Shown here one piece after another: positions 29,740 to 38,711 of a stretch of 64,000 nt of DNA (position 1 is the stretch's first letter; the number at the start of each line of letters is the position of its first letter). The notes beneath the pieces were generated by a model, which was not told the DNA's origin, searched no databases, and saw only the letters and a list, made by a program, of their open reading frames with translations. A program made the translations under genes and the position numbers. The stretch is from Streptomyces sp. R44 (GTDB taxonomy: Bacteria > Actinomycetota > Actinomycetes > Streptomycetales > Streptomycetaceae), in the NCBI RefSeq assembly GCF_041053105.1, contig NZ_CP163444.1, positions 992,001 to 1,056,000 of the forward strand, read 5' to 3'.

Positions 29740-30593
29740 CCGGATTCGTCCGCACCGTCCTGGGCACCGGCGTCCCGATGCTCGTGCTCTCACCGCATCT
29801 GGACGACGCCGTGCTGTCCTGCGGCGCGCTGCTCGGCTGGGCGGGGCGGCGGGCCCCGGTGACGGTCGCGACGCTGTTCACGGAGGCCGCGCCGCCTCCG
29901 TACACCCTCTCCGCCCGGCAGTACCTGAAGCGGGCCGGGGCCCGGGACGCGCAGGAGCTGTTCGCCGACCGGCGCGCGGAGGACCGGCGGGTCCTGGAGC
30001 TGCTCGACGCCGACTGGCGCCATGTCGGCCTGGTCGACGGGCTGTTCCGGCGGCTGCCGCGGATCGGCCCGGGCACCGCCCGGCTGTCCCGGGTGCTGCC
30101 CGAACTGGCGCATGTGTACCCCACGTACCGCCTGCACCTGTCCCGGGGCCGGGTCTCCTCGTACGACGCCGAGACGCTGCGCGTGGCCGGGGAGGTCGTC
30201 GACGCGCTGCTGCCCGCCCGCTCCGGCGGCCTGGTGCTCGCGCCCCTCGGCGTGGGCGGGCACGCCGACCACGTCCTGGCCCGCACCGTCGCGGAGCGCA
30301 GCGGCCGCCGGGTCGTGTACTACAGCGAGTTCCCGTTCAACCAGACGGCCGCCGCCGACGCGGAGTTCACCGGCCGGCACCGTCTGGTGGCCCGCGCCTG
30401 GGAGCGTGACCTCGACCGGAAGGCGGAGCTGATCCGCGGCTACCGGACGCAGACCGGGACGCTGTTCCCCGGGGGCGGCATCCCGCGGGCGCCCGAGGTG
30501 TATCTGCTGCCCGAGGCCGCCGACCCCGCCGTGTCCTGGGAATCCGATCGCCTGCGCGGCACCCGGGCCCGGACCGCGGGAGGTGTGGGGTGA
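29721..30593 (+). CDS. PIG-L family N-acetylglycan deacetylase
   Basis: A 290-residue LmbE/PIG-L deacetylase with the zinc-binding signature SPHLDDAVLSCG (H26, D28, D29) near the N-terminus and the second metal/catalytic motif GGHADHV. The family removes N-acetyl groups from GlcNAc conjugates such as mycothiol precursors, GPI-like lipids or antibiotics. Between two glycosyltransferase genes, its substrate is presumably a sugar intermediate of the same pathway. There is no signal peptide, so it acts in the cytoplasm. Confidence 0.9.
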   Translation: MADDPLTGFVRTVLGTGVPMLVLSPHLDDAVLSCGALLGWAGRRAPVTVATLFTEAAPPPYTLSARQYLKRAGARDAQELFADRRAEDRRVLELLDADWRHVGLVDGLFRRLPRIGPGTARLSRVLPELAHVYPTYRLHLSRGRVSSYDAETLRVAGEVVDALLPARSGGLVLAPLGVGGHADHVLARTVAERSGRRVVYYSEFPFNQTAAADAEFTGRHRLVARAWERDLDRKAELIRGYRTQTGTLFPGGGIPRAPEVYLLPEAADPAVSWESDRLRGTRARTAGGVG

Positions 30594-30724
30594 CCGCCCC
30601 GGACACCGTCCCCGTCCTCGCGCCCGGCGCGGGCGGGCGGGCGGGGGTCGCGTGCCGGCGGCCCTCCCCGCTGTGCCGGGCGCCGGGACCGGACGCCTCG
30701 GAGGTGCCCGATGCCGCGCCATGA
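30590..30724 (+). CDS. Possible 44-residue coupled small ORF
   Basis: GTG overlaps the PIG-L stop (GTGA) with GGGAGG 6 bases upstream; the frame ends inside the start of the next glycosyltransferase gene. The peptide is Pro/Ala/Gly-rich with two Cys and matches nothing I know. Signals are good but length is short, so it may only couple translation. Confidence 0.35.
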   Translation: MTAPDTVPVLAPGAGGRAGVACRRPSPLCRAPGPDASEVPDAAP

Positions 30725-31805
30725 GCGGCGGCCCCGTGTCCTGCTCCTGACCGCCGGCGCGCTGGACGGTCCGGAGGCCTGTGGCGTGCGGCTGGCCGCC
30801 GACGTCCTCGGGGCCCTGCCCGACGTGGACTTCGTCTGGTTCACCCAGGGGCCGCGACGGCGCCAGGCCCCGCCGGAGCGCGGGCGGCCGGTCCGCGTCC
30901 TGTCCCGGGACGGCGGGCCGCACATCACCCTCCGCGCGCAGTCGGCGCTCGCCGGGGCCGTGTTCGCCCGCCGGGTCGACCTCGTGCACGCCTTCCTGAG
31001 CATCGGCCGCGCCTTCCCCGCCTTCTCCTGGCTGCGCCCGCTGCTGCTCAGCGGACGGCCGGTGGTGCACACCGTGCCCGGGGTGACCGACAACCGCTCC
31101 CTGCGGCGCGCCCGGCCGCTCGGGACCACGGTCGCCCTGTCCGAGTCGATGGCCCGCCGGCTGCGGGCGGCGGAGTTCGGGGACGTCCGGGTGGTCCCGC
31201 CCATGGTCCGGCTCGACGAGTGGCCGTACCTGCCGCGGCCCGAGGGCTTTCCCGTGGTCCTCTTCGCCGGTCACCACGACCCGCACGGCGGGGCGGAGAT
31301 CGCGATCGAGGCGGCTGCGGTGGCCCACGGCGAGGGGGCCAGGTTCCGGCTGGTGCTCGCGATGCGGGGACGGCCGGGGCAGGACGCCGAGGCCCTCGAC
31401 GAGGCGCTGCGGGAGCGGGCCGGCGCGGCCGGGCTGCCCGAGGTCGACGTCCGCGGATACGTCGACGACATGCACGCCCTGCTGGCCTCCGTCCAGGTGC
31501 TGCTGTTCCCGCCGGCCCGGCTCGGCGGCCACGCGGACATCCCGCTCACGGTGCTCCAGGCGCTGGCCTCCGGGCGGCCGTCGATCCTCAGCGACCTCCC
31601 CCAGTTCGCCGACTTCGGCCATGCCGTGCTGCGGGCCCCGGCGGGCGACGCGCGCCGCACCGGGCAGCAGCTGGCGTGGCTGCTCGACCAGCCGCGCTCC
31701 TGGGACATGCTCGCGGAGCGGGGGCGGGCCCTGGTCGAGGACCACTTCGGCCCCGAGCGCTTCGCCGCCCGGTACGCGGCGCTCTACCGGGAGCTGCTGG
31801 CCTGA
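30711..31805 (+). CDS. GT4-family glycosyltransferase
   Basis: A 364-residue GT-B protein. The N-terminal Rossmann domain begins RVLLLTAGALDGPEACGVRLA and contains VDLVHAFLS; the C-terminal nucleotide-sugar domain has VVLFAGHHDPHGGAE and ends with LTVLQALASGRPSILSDL, where the E-x7-E motif is weak (the first Glu is not obvious). Sugar and acceptor unknown. GGAGG lies 6 bases before the ATG. It is the last gene of the operon and converges on the methyltransferase gene with 25 bases between stops. Confidence 0.85.
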   Translation: MPRHERRPRVLLLTAGALDGPEACGVRLAADVLGALPDVDFVWFTQGPRRRQAPPERGRPVRVLSRDGGPHITLRAQSALAGAVFARRVDLVHAFLSIGRAFPAFSWLRPLLLSGRPVVHTVPGVTDNRSLRRARPLGTTVALSESMARRLRAAEFGDVRVVPPMVRLDEWPYLPRPEGFPVVLFAGHHDPHGGAEIAIEAAAVAHGEGARFRLVLAMRGRPGQDAEALDEALRERAGAAGLPEVDVRGYVDDMHALLASVQVLLFPPARLGGHADIPLTVLQALASGRPSILSDLPQFADFGHAVLRAPAGDARRTGQQLAWLLDQPRSWDMLAERGRALVEDHFGPERFAARYAALYRELLA

Positions 31806-31830
31806 CGGCCCGGCCTCACCCCCGTACCGG

Positions 31831-32607
31831 TCACGGCGAACCGTCCGGCCGGGTCGCCGAGAGGAGCAGGACGCCGGTGTCCCCGTACTCGGGCAGGGTG
31901 CGGTCCTTCGCGAGCCGGGTGATCCGCAGGCCGGTGGTACGGGGGACGAACACGGCCCGCAGGGCGGGCTCGTCGACCGGGCAGGCGGGCCAGACCGGGC
32001 CGGTGCCGATGCGGTAGCTGGGCATCTGCTCCATGAAGGCGGCGATGAGCGTCCCGCCGGGCCTGACGGCGCGGACGAAGGCGTCGCAGACGGCGGTGAA
32101 CTCGCCGAAGTCCTCGGTGACGCTCTCGGCGACGAAGTTCATCGAGGCGAGGTCGTACGTGCCGGGGACCAGGTCGTCGGCGGTGCCCCGGACGACCCTG
32201 ACCCGGTGGAGCGCCTCCGCGCACTCCGCCGGGAGGGCGGGGTCGAGGGAGCGGCACAGGGCGTAGAAGGGCCGCCAGCTGTCGTCGATGCCGTACGTGA
32301 GCTGTGCGCGCAGATAGCGGACGCTGGCGGCGCTGGGCTCGACGGCGTCGACGCCGCGGCTCGCGGCGCCCGCGAGCATCAGCGGGTACAGATTGGGTCC
32401 GGCGCCGAGCTCCACCGTGCGGGAGAGGCTGCCGGGGGTGAAGCGCCGGTAGACGGCGGCGTGATGGCGGATGACGCCGATGTCGCAGGGGTGGAGCCTG
32501 CGGTAGTTCTCGGCGAGGTAGGCGTCGACCGGCCAGGCGTTCCAGTCGGCGTCCCGGTTGCGGCGGACCCGGCCCGTCTCCTGGGGGCCCGGCGGATTCA
32601 GGTCCAT
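31831..32607 (-). CDS. SAM-dependent methyltransferase coupled to the c-di-GMP/PLP fusion gene
   Basis: A 258-residue class I methyltransferase. VELGAGPNLYPLMLAGA is SAM motif I, VDAVEPSAASVRYL follows as the acidic ribose-binding strand, and RAVRPGGTLIAAFMEQM is the post-motif strand. Overall layout resembles the NNMT/PNMT/TEMT group, which methylates small amines; the target here is unknown. The ATG overlaps the stop of the upstream gene (TGATG), with GGAGGAG as ribosome site, so the two proteins are likely made together and act in one pathway. Confidence 0.85.
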   Translation of the reverse strand: MDLNPPGPQETGRVRRNRDADWNAWPVDAYLAENYRRLHPCDIGVIRHHAAVYRRFTPGSLSRTVELGAGPNLYPLMLAGAASRGVDAVEPSAASVRYLRAQLTYGIDDSWRPFYALCRSLDPALPAECAEALHRVRVVRGTADDLVPGTYDLASMNFVAESVTEDFGEFTAVCDAFVRAVRPGGTLIAAFMEQMPSYRIGTGPVWPACPVDEPALRAVFVPRTTGLRITRLAKDRTLPEYGDTGVLLLSATRPDGSP

Positions 32608-35600
32608 CACTCCTCCGCGGGCCTTCCGGCGGTGACGGAACGGGAGGCCTCGGCGGGCTGCAGCGCGAAGCGCGCGGCGAGCTGTGTGAGGGCGGTGCAC
32701 AGCTGGTCGATCTCCTCGTCGGTGTTGGCGGCGGTGATCTGGACGCGGAAGCCGACCCGGTCGCGCGGGACGAGCGGATAGGACGCGAGCGTCACGTAGA
32801 TGCCGTGCTCCCAGAGGAAGGTGGCGACGGCGTCGAGGTCGCGGGCGTCGCCGAGCGGGATCTCCACGATCGGCAGGCCGTCCGTGTTGGGGGTGGCGAT
32901 GCCCAGGGCCCGCACATGGTCGAGGACGCGGGCCGTCCTGCGGTAGAGGCGGGCCCTGATCTCGTCCCCCCGCTCGTCGTTCAGTTCGAGCCCGGCGAGG
33001 GCGGTGGCGAGCGAGGCGGTCGGCGAGGGCCCCGAGTAGAGGTACGGGGCAGCCGCCACCTTGAGGTGGTCCTTGAGCCACCTCGGTACGGCGAGGAAGG
33101 CGAGCAGCGAGGAGAAGGCCTTGGAGAAGCCGCCGACCAGGACCAGGTTGTCGTACGTCTCGCCGACATGCCGGACGATGCTGTTGCCGCGCGAGCCGTA
33201 CGGGCTGCTCTCGCCATCGCGGCGCTCGCCGATGACGCCGAAGCCGTGCGCGTCGTCGACGTACAGCAGGGCGCCGTTCTCCCGGCAGATCCGGGCCAGG
33301 ACGGGCAGGTCGGGGAAGTTGCCGGTCATGCTGTTGACGCCGTCCATGCAGACGAGCCGGCCCGCCTCCGGGGGCGCGCCGCGCAGCAGCGCGGCCAGCT
33401 CCTCCGGCTGGTCGGCGCGGAAGCGGTGGATCTCGGCGCCCTGTCCCCGGGCGCCGACGCAGCCGTCGTACACGGTGCGGTGGGCCTGCGCCTCGACGAA
33501 GACCTGTCCGGTGCCGGCGAGGAGCGGGATGACGGACTGGTGGATGAGGGTGATGGTGGGCAGCAGCAGGGTGTCGGGGGCGCCGAGGAGTTCCGTGAGC
33601 CGCTCCTCGATGCGGGGGTAGAGCCGGGGGCTGCCGATGAGCCGGGACCAGCTGGGGTGGGTGCCCCACCGCCGGACCTCGGGTTCGATGGCCTCGATGA
33701 TGGCGGGTTCGAGGTCGAAGCCGAGGTAGTTGCAGGAGGCGAAGTCGATGAGCCAGTCGTCGCCGACGCGGATGCGGCGGCCGTCGACCTCGTCGATGAC
33801 GGCGTCGCACATGAGGCTGGTCCGCTGGAGGTGCTCCAGGTCCCGCCAGCGGGACTCGCGCGGGGGCCGGACGGTGCGGACCGCCGGGACGGGGCCCGCG
33901 AGCCGGACGGCGGGGCGGGCGGTCGGCCCGGTGGCGGCGGGCGGGGAGCGGTGCAGATAGGACTCGGTCTGGTGGGCGGTCATGGGGCGGGCGAAGAGGT
34001 AGCCCTGCCCGTACCGGCAGCCCATCTGGGCGAGCAGTGCCCGCTGTTCCTCGTGCTCGATGCCCTCGGCGACGACCTGGAGGCCGAGGACGTCGGCGAT
34101 GCGCACGATGCCCTCCACGAGCGCCACCTGCTGCAGGTCGGTGGTGATGTCGTCGATGAACGACTTGTCGACCTTGAGGACGTCGATGGGGAACTCGCGG
34201 AGGTAGCTGAGCGAGGAGAATCCGGTGCCGAAGTCGTCGATGGCGATGCCGACGCCCAGCTCCTTGAGGGCGGCCATGGTGGTCCGGATCTGGGCGTCCT
34301 TGCGCATCAGTACGGTCTCGGTCAGCTCCAGGAAGAGCGAGTCGGGTGCGAGCCCGGAGGAGTGGAGGGCGCGCCGCACCTCTTCGAGGAAGCCGGGGTC
34401 GCGGAACTGCCGCGGGGAGACGTTCACATTGGCCCGCAGCGGCGACTGGCGGGGGTGCATGCGCTGCCAGCGCGCGATGTCGAGGGCCGCGTGTTCGAGG
34501 ACCCAGGCGCCGAGCGGCATGATGTGGCCGCTCTCCTCGGCCAGGGTGATGAACTGGTCGGGCGGCACCATGCCGCGTCGGGCGTGCGGCCAGCGGATGA
34601 GCGCTTCGAGGCCGGCCGTGGCGCCTTCCTCCACCTCGACGATCGGCTGGTAGCGCAGGGCGAAGGCGTGGTCGGCGATGGCGTTGTCCATGCCCGCCTG
34701 GAGTTCGTGGCGGGCGACGAGCCGGGAGTGCAGCTCGGGGTGGAAGAGCCGCCACCGCTTCTTGCCGGCGGCCTTGGCCGCGTACAGGGCGAGGTCGGCG
34801 TGGCCGAGGAGCTCCTCCGCGTGCGCGCTGTCGAGCACGGTCGCGATCCCGACGCTGGTCGACACGGAGACGGCGCCGTCGGTGAGGTGGAACGGCTGGC
34901 TGAGGGTGTGCACGATCTCGGCCGCGAGGGCCTCGGCGTCGCGGGGCTCGCGCGCGCCCTCGATGAGGACGGCGAACTCGTCGCCGCCGAGCCGGGCCGC
35001 GGTGTCGGTGAGCCGCAGGACCGAGGTGAGGCGGCGGGCGACGGCGACGAGGAGTTCGTCGCCGACGGAGTGGCCCATGGTGTCGTTGACGACCTTGAAG
35101 TCGTCGAGGTCGACGAAGAGCATGCAGGTCAGGGTGGACTCGCGGCGGCCGCGGAGCAGCGCCCGCTCGATGCGTTCGAGGAGGAGGACGCGGTTGGGGA
35201 GCCCGGTCAGCGAGTCGTGGAACGCCCGGTGGGTCAGCTCCCGTTCCAGCTTCCGCTGCTCGGTCACGTCCCGGAGGGTGAGGACCAGGCCGTGGACGGT
35301 GCGCTCGTCGCGCAGGTTGCTGCACCGGACCTCGACCTCCAGTTCGCCCGAGCCGCCGTGCAGCAGCTTCCAGTCGTCCCGGGCGTCGGCGGCGCCGCGG
35401 GCGCGCGCGTCGGCGACGAGACGCAGGGCGCTCGCCGTGTCGGCGGGGGCGAGGAGGTCGACGAGCGGGGTCCCGGGGAGCAGCGAGCGGCCGAACATGG
35501 ACTCGGCGGAGGGGCTGGCGTACCGGATGCTGTCGTCGTCGTCGACGATCAGGATGACGTCCGAGGTGTTGTGCACGAGGGTGCGGAAGTAGGCCTCGCT

Positions 35601-37085
35601 GGTGCGGCGGTTGACCTCTTCGCTGAGCCCGAAGCGTTCGAGGGCCAGGGCCGCCTGGGAGGCGAGGGACTGGGCGGGTGCCGCGATCTCCGCGAGCTTC
35701 TTCTCCGGTCCCGCGAAGAGCATCACGCCGAGCACCGGTTCGCCTCCGGCGGGGACCTGGAGCTCGAGCGGGCACAACAGGGCGTGCGACTCGGGCGTGA
35801 TCTCGGCTGTGATGGACGGGTCGAGGCGGGTCACCGGGAGCAGCCGGGCCCCTTCGGCGACCAGCTCGGGCCAGGGGGTGCCGCGGGGCCGGATCAGCTC
35901 GTCGGTGCGGCAGCTCCAGGGGTGTTCCGCGGTGGCCACGGCGGTCAGGCCGCCGCGGCGGTCCCGGGTGAGCAGCAGGACCCGGTGGGAGGGGCCGGGG
36001 CCGAAGAGGGTGGCGGAGGCCGTCTCGACCGCTCCGGCGACCTCGCGGGGGCTGAGGGCGGCGACGAGGGAGGCGGCGGCGACCCTGAGGCTGCGTTCCC
36101 GGGCCTCGGCCTTGCCGTGGTCGAGCATCATGCCCCAGAGCCGGGCGAGGACGAGCAGGAACATGATCGCCGAGAAGATCGCGATGACGCCGATGTCCTC
36201 GTTCCGGTCGTGGCGCAGGGACTGCAGGAGCAGCAGGACCGGGGCGACGAGGGAGGCTCCGGCGAGCAGCGCGAGCCGCCGCTCGGCGATGCGCGGGGTC
36301 GGTTCGGGGGCGGTCTCGGTCAGGCCGGTCATGGAGGGGTGGAGGGCGGCGAGGCCCCAGGCGGTGAAGAAGACGACCCAGCCGAGGTCCCAGGGGGTGC
36401 CGACCATCCAGGTGCCCTTGAGCTGGAGGATGCCGTAGATGACGTCCGACGCCAGGATGCCGCAGGTGCCGAGGGTGAGGAGCTGCACGGAGCGGGAGCG
36501 CAGTCCGCCGGGGACGAGGAGCCGGGCGAGCATCGCCAGCATCAGCACGTCGCCGAGGGGATACGCGATGGAGATGGCCTTCTCGGTCCAGGTCATGTCC
36601 TCGCTTCGGGCGAGCGGGGTGATCAGGTTGACCCAGCAGAGCAGCGCGAGGCCCGAGGTGAGGATCAGCGCGTCGAGGAGGACGGCGAGGTCACGGCCGA
36701 CGGCCCGGTAGCGGATGAACCCGAACAGGCCGACGGCGAACAGGGGATACGTGGCCAGGTAGAGGGCGTCGGCGATGGACGGGAAGGGTCTGGTCTGGCC
36801 GAAGAAGGCCTCCAGGGCGTTGTACGCGGTGTCGCCGCTCACGAAGGTGAGGTTCGCCGCGGCCAGGACCAGCCAGGGCCAGCGGCGGGCGGGCCGGTGC
36901 AGATGGACGCCGACGAGGATGGCGACGACGCCGCTGAGCCCGATCAGCGCCCAGAGGGTGGTGTGGCGGGCGGGGATCTCCAGGTACGCGACGGTCAGCA
37001 GGGTCACGAACAGGAGGTAGACGACGGTCCAGGTGCGCAGGGCCCGGCGCTCGGTGGCATGCCGGTTCGGCCGGCGCAGCGACAT
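32607..37085 (-). CDS. Membrane GGDEF-EAL protein fused to a PLP-dependent alpha-oxoamine synthase
   Basis: A 1492-residue single ORF. Residues 15-320 hold about eight to ten membrane helices. A GAF-like region covers 330-490 and a PAS domain 500-615. GGDEF lies at 615-790, with GGDEF at 700-704 and an RxxD inhibitory site at 691-694. EAL lies at 795-1050, with E827, the DDFGTG motif from D950, K971 and E1007. After a Pro/Ala linker, residues 1090-1475 form an aminotransferase-fold enzyme of the AONS/KBL/serine palmitoyltransferase group, with DDAH (D1277, H1280) and the PLP lysine K1322 in GGFSKAF. All catalytic motifs look intact, so it could make and degrade c-di-GMP and condense an amino acid with an acyl-CoA. 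No frameshift or internal start is evident. Confidence 0.93.
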   Translation of the reverse strand: MSLRRPNRHATERRALRTWTVVYLLFVTLLTVAYLEIPARHTTLWALIGLSGVVAILVGVHLHRPARRWPWLVLAAANLTFVSGDTAYNALEAFFGQTRPFPSIADALYLATYPLFAVGLFGFIRYRAVGRDLAVLLDALILTSGLALLCWVNLITPLARSEDMTWTEKAISIAYPLGDVLMLAMLARLLVPGGLRSRSVQLLTLGTCGILASDVIYGILQLKGTWMVGTPWDLGWVVFFTAWGLAALHPSMTGLTETAPEPTPRIAERRLALLAGASLVAPVLLLLQSLRHDRNEDIGVIAIFSAIMFLLVLARLWGMMLDHGKAEARERSLRVAAASLVAALSPREVAGAVETASATLFGPGPSHRVLLLTRDRRGGLTAVATAEHPWSCRTDELIRPRGTPWPELVAEGARLLPVTRLDPSITAEITPESHALLCPLELQVPAGGEPVLGVMLFAGPEKKLAEIAAPAQSLASQAALALERFGLSEEVNRRTSEAYFRTLVHNTSDVILIVDDDDSIRYASPSAESMFGRSLLPGTPLVDLLAPADTASALRLVADARARGAADARDDWKLLHGGSGELEVEVRCSNLRDERTVHGLVLTLRDVTEQRKLERELTHRAFHDSLTGLPNRVLLLERIERALLRGRRESTLTCMLFVDLDDFKVVNDTMGHSVGDELLVAVARRLTSVLRLTDTAARLGGDEFAVLIEGAREPRDAEALAAEIVHTLSQPFHLTDGAVSVSTSVGIATVLDSAHAEELLGHADLALYAAKAAGKKRWRLFHPELHSRLVARHELQAGMDNAIADHAFALRYQPIVEVEEGATAGLEALIRWPHARRGMVPPDQFITLAEESGHIMPLGAWVLEHAALDIARWQRMHPRQSPLRANVNVSPRQFRDPGFLEEVRRALHSSGLAPDSLFLELTETVLMRKDAQIRTTMAALKELGVGIAIDDFGTGFSSLSYLREFPIDVLKVDKSFIDDITTDLQQVALVEGIVRIADVLGLQVVAEGIEHEEQRALLAQMGCRYGQGYLFARPMTAHQTESYLHRSPPAATGPTARPAVRLAGPVPAVRTVRPPRESRWRDLEHLQRTSLMCDAVIDEVDGRRIRVGDDWLIDFASCNYLGFDLEPAIIEAIEPEVRRWGTHPSWSRLIGSPRLYPRIEERLTELLGAPDTLLLPTITLIHQSVIPLLAGTGQVFVEAQAHRTVYDGCVGARGQGAEIHRFRADQPEELAALLRGAPPEAGRLVCMDGVNSMTGNFPDLPVLARICRENGALLYVDDAHGFGVIGERRDGESSPYGSRGNSIVRHVGETYDNLVLVGGFSKAFSSLLAFLAVPRWLKDHLKVAAAPYLYSGPSPTASLATALAGLELNDERGDEIRARLYRRTARVLDHVRALGIATPNTDGLPIVEIPLGDARDLDAVATFLWEHGIYVTLASYPLVPRDRVGFRVQITAANTDEEIDQLCTALTQLAARFALQPAEASRSVTAGRPAEE

Positions 37086-37205
37086 CGTCCACCGCCCCCT
37101 TGCCGGGTCGGACGCCGTCGGCAGCGCCCTGGTCGCGGATACGGACCCCGTACGGTGTCCATTCTCCGGGGCCCCCGGGAGGGCTGCATCTCGGCTGCTC
37201 CCGCG

Positions 37206-38240
37206 TCAGGAGGAGGCGCGGACCACGAGCTCGGTGGGCAGCATCCGGCGGGGCTGGTCGTCGGGGTCGCCGGGCGAGGCGATCTCCTGCAGGAGCAGGC
37301 GCGCCATGGTGCGGCCCATCTCCTCGATGGGCTGGCGCACGCTGGTCAGCGGCGGGTCCATGTGCCGGGCGACCGCCGAGTCGTCGACGCCGACGAGGGC
37401 CACGTCCTCGGGGACCCGGCGGCCTGCCTCGCGCAGGACGCTCCGCGCGCCGGCCGCCATCACGTCGGAGGCGGCGAAGACGGCGTCCAGGTCGGGCCGG
37501 CGGTCCAGGAGCTCCCGCATGGCGCGGCGGCCGCCCTCCTCGGTGAAGTCGCCGTTGGCGACCAGCGTCTCGTCGGGCGCGAGGCCGGCCTCCGTCAGGC
37601 CCTCGCGGTAGCCGTCGAGGCGGCAGCGGGCCACGTACATGTCGAGCGGTCCGGTGACGGTCGCGATACGGCTCCGGCCGCGTGCCACGAGGTGGGCGAC
37701 GGCCGTCCGCCCGGCGCCGGTGTTGTCGGAGTCGACGAAGGCGACGCGCTCGGCCTCGGTGCGCCGGCCGTTGAGGACGGCGGGCAGGCCGAGGGCGCGG
37801 ACCTGGTCGGGCAGCGGGTCGTCGGCGTGCACGGAGACGAGCAGGACGCCGTCCACGCGCTGCGCGGCGAGGTACTGCTCGAAGCGCTGCCGCTCCTGTT
37901 CGCTGCGGATGAGGGTGAGCAGCAGCTGTTTGTCGGCGTCGGCGAGTTCGGCGCTGACGCCGCGGATGATGTCGAGGAAGTACGGCTCGGCGAAGAGGCG
38001 CGCCTCGGTCTCGGGGATCACCAGGGCGACGGCGTCGGTGCGGCTGCCGGCGAGGGCGCGGGCCGCGCGGTTGGGGACGTAGCCGAGTTCGGCGACGGCC
38101 CGCTCGACGGCGGCCTTGGCCTGTTCGCTGACCTTCGGGGAGCCGTTGATGACGCGGGAGACCGTGCCGCGGCCGACTCCGGCCCGGGCCGCGACCTCCT
38201 CCAGGGTGGGCCTGCCGGTCTGCCGCCCGCTCACCGCCAT
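37206..38240 (-). CDS. LacI-family transcriptional regulator
   Basis: A 344-residue repressor: an N-terminal LacI helix-turn-helix (PTLEEVAARAGVGRGTVSRV, then INGSPKVS and the YVPNRAARAL hinge) and a periplasmic-binding-protein-like effector domain. These usually bind sugars. No sugar transport or hydrolase gene is adjacent except the more distant GH15 gene, so the regulon is unknown. GGGAG lies 9 bases before the ATG. It lies upstream of the fusion gene on the same strand across 120 bases. Confidence 0.93.
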   Translation of the reverse strand: MAVSGRQTGRPTLEEVAARAGVGRGTVSRVINGSPKVSEQAKAAVERAVAELGYVPNRAARALAGSRTDAVALVIPETEARLFAEPYFLDIIRGVSAELADADKQLLLTLIRSEQERQRFEQYLAAQRVDGVLLVSVHADDPLPDQVRALGLPAVLNGRRTEAERVAFVDSDNTGAGRTAVAHLVARGRSRIATVTGPLDMYVARCRLDGYREGLTEAGLAPDETLVANGDFTEEGGRRAMRELLDRRPDLDAVFAASDVMAAGARSVLREAGRRVPEDVALVGVDDSAVARHMDPPLTSVRQPIEEMGRTMARLLLQEIASPGDPDDQPRRMLPTELVVRASS

Positions 38241-38335
38241 GTCCCGTTTCTCCCCTCGGGCCGCCGCCCCCGCCTGCGTGTGCACGCGAACCTATCAGGC
38301 GGGGCGGCGGGGGCCGGGGGCCGTGGCGGAACGGC

Positions 38336-38665
38336 TCAGGCGCCGGTCGGGGCCAGCTCGGCCATCGCGCCCCAGCCCTGCTGCGGGACCTCGACGTTGA
38401 TGATCTCGGGGGTGGTGGCGATGGCCCCGGCCATGGCCGCCAGGCCGGCGGTGAAGTGCTCGGAGGCGACGTGGACGGCACCCGCCTCGGCGTCGGCGAA
38501 AGCCTCCAGGAGGACGAACACGTTCGGGTCGTCGACGCTGCGGGACCAGTCGAAGAAGAGGTTGCCGGGCTCCGCGCGGGTGGCGCGGGTGAAGTCGTCG
38601 ACCAGGTCGAGCCAGCGGTCGGCGTGGTCGGGTCGGACGGTGAAGCGGACGGCGATGAAGATCAT
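38336..38665 (-). CDS. Antibiotic biosynthesis monooxygenase-family protein (YgiN-like)
   Basis: A 109-residue ferredoxin-like dimeric alpha/beta barrel protein: MIFIAVRFTVRPDHADRW, then EPGNLFFDWSRSVDDPNVFVLLEAFAD and HVASEHF. Such proteins are quinol or small-molecule monooxygenases, or chaperone-like binders. It lies 46 bases after the IclR gene and is probably cotranscribed with it; an aromatic or quinone-responsive function is an inference. Confidence 0.87.
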   Translation of the reverse strand: MIFIAVRFTVRPDHADRWLDLVDDFTRATRAEPGNLFFDWSRSVDDPNVFVLLEAFADAEAGAVHVASEHFTAGLAAMAGAIATTPEIINVEVPQQGWGAMAELAPTGA

Positions 38666-38711
38666 GCGTCCACCCTGCGGCGGGCGGAGCCGGCGGGGCG
38701 AGCGGGACGGC

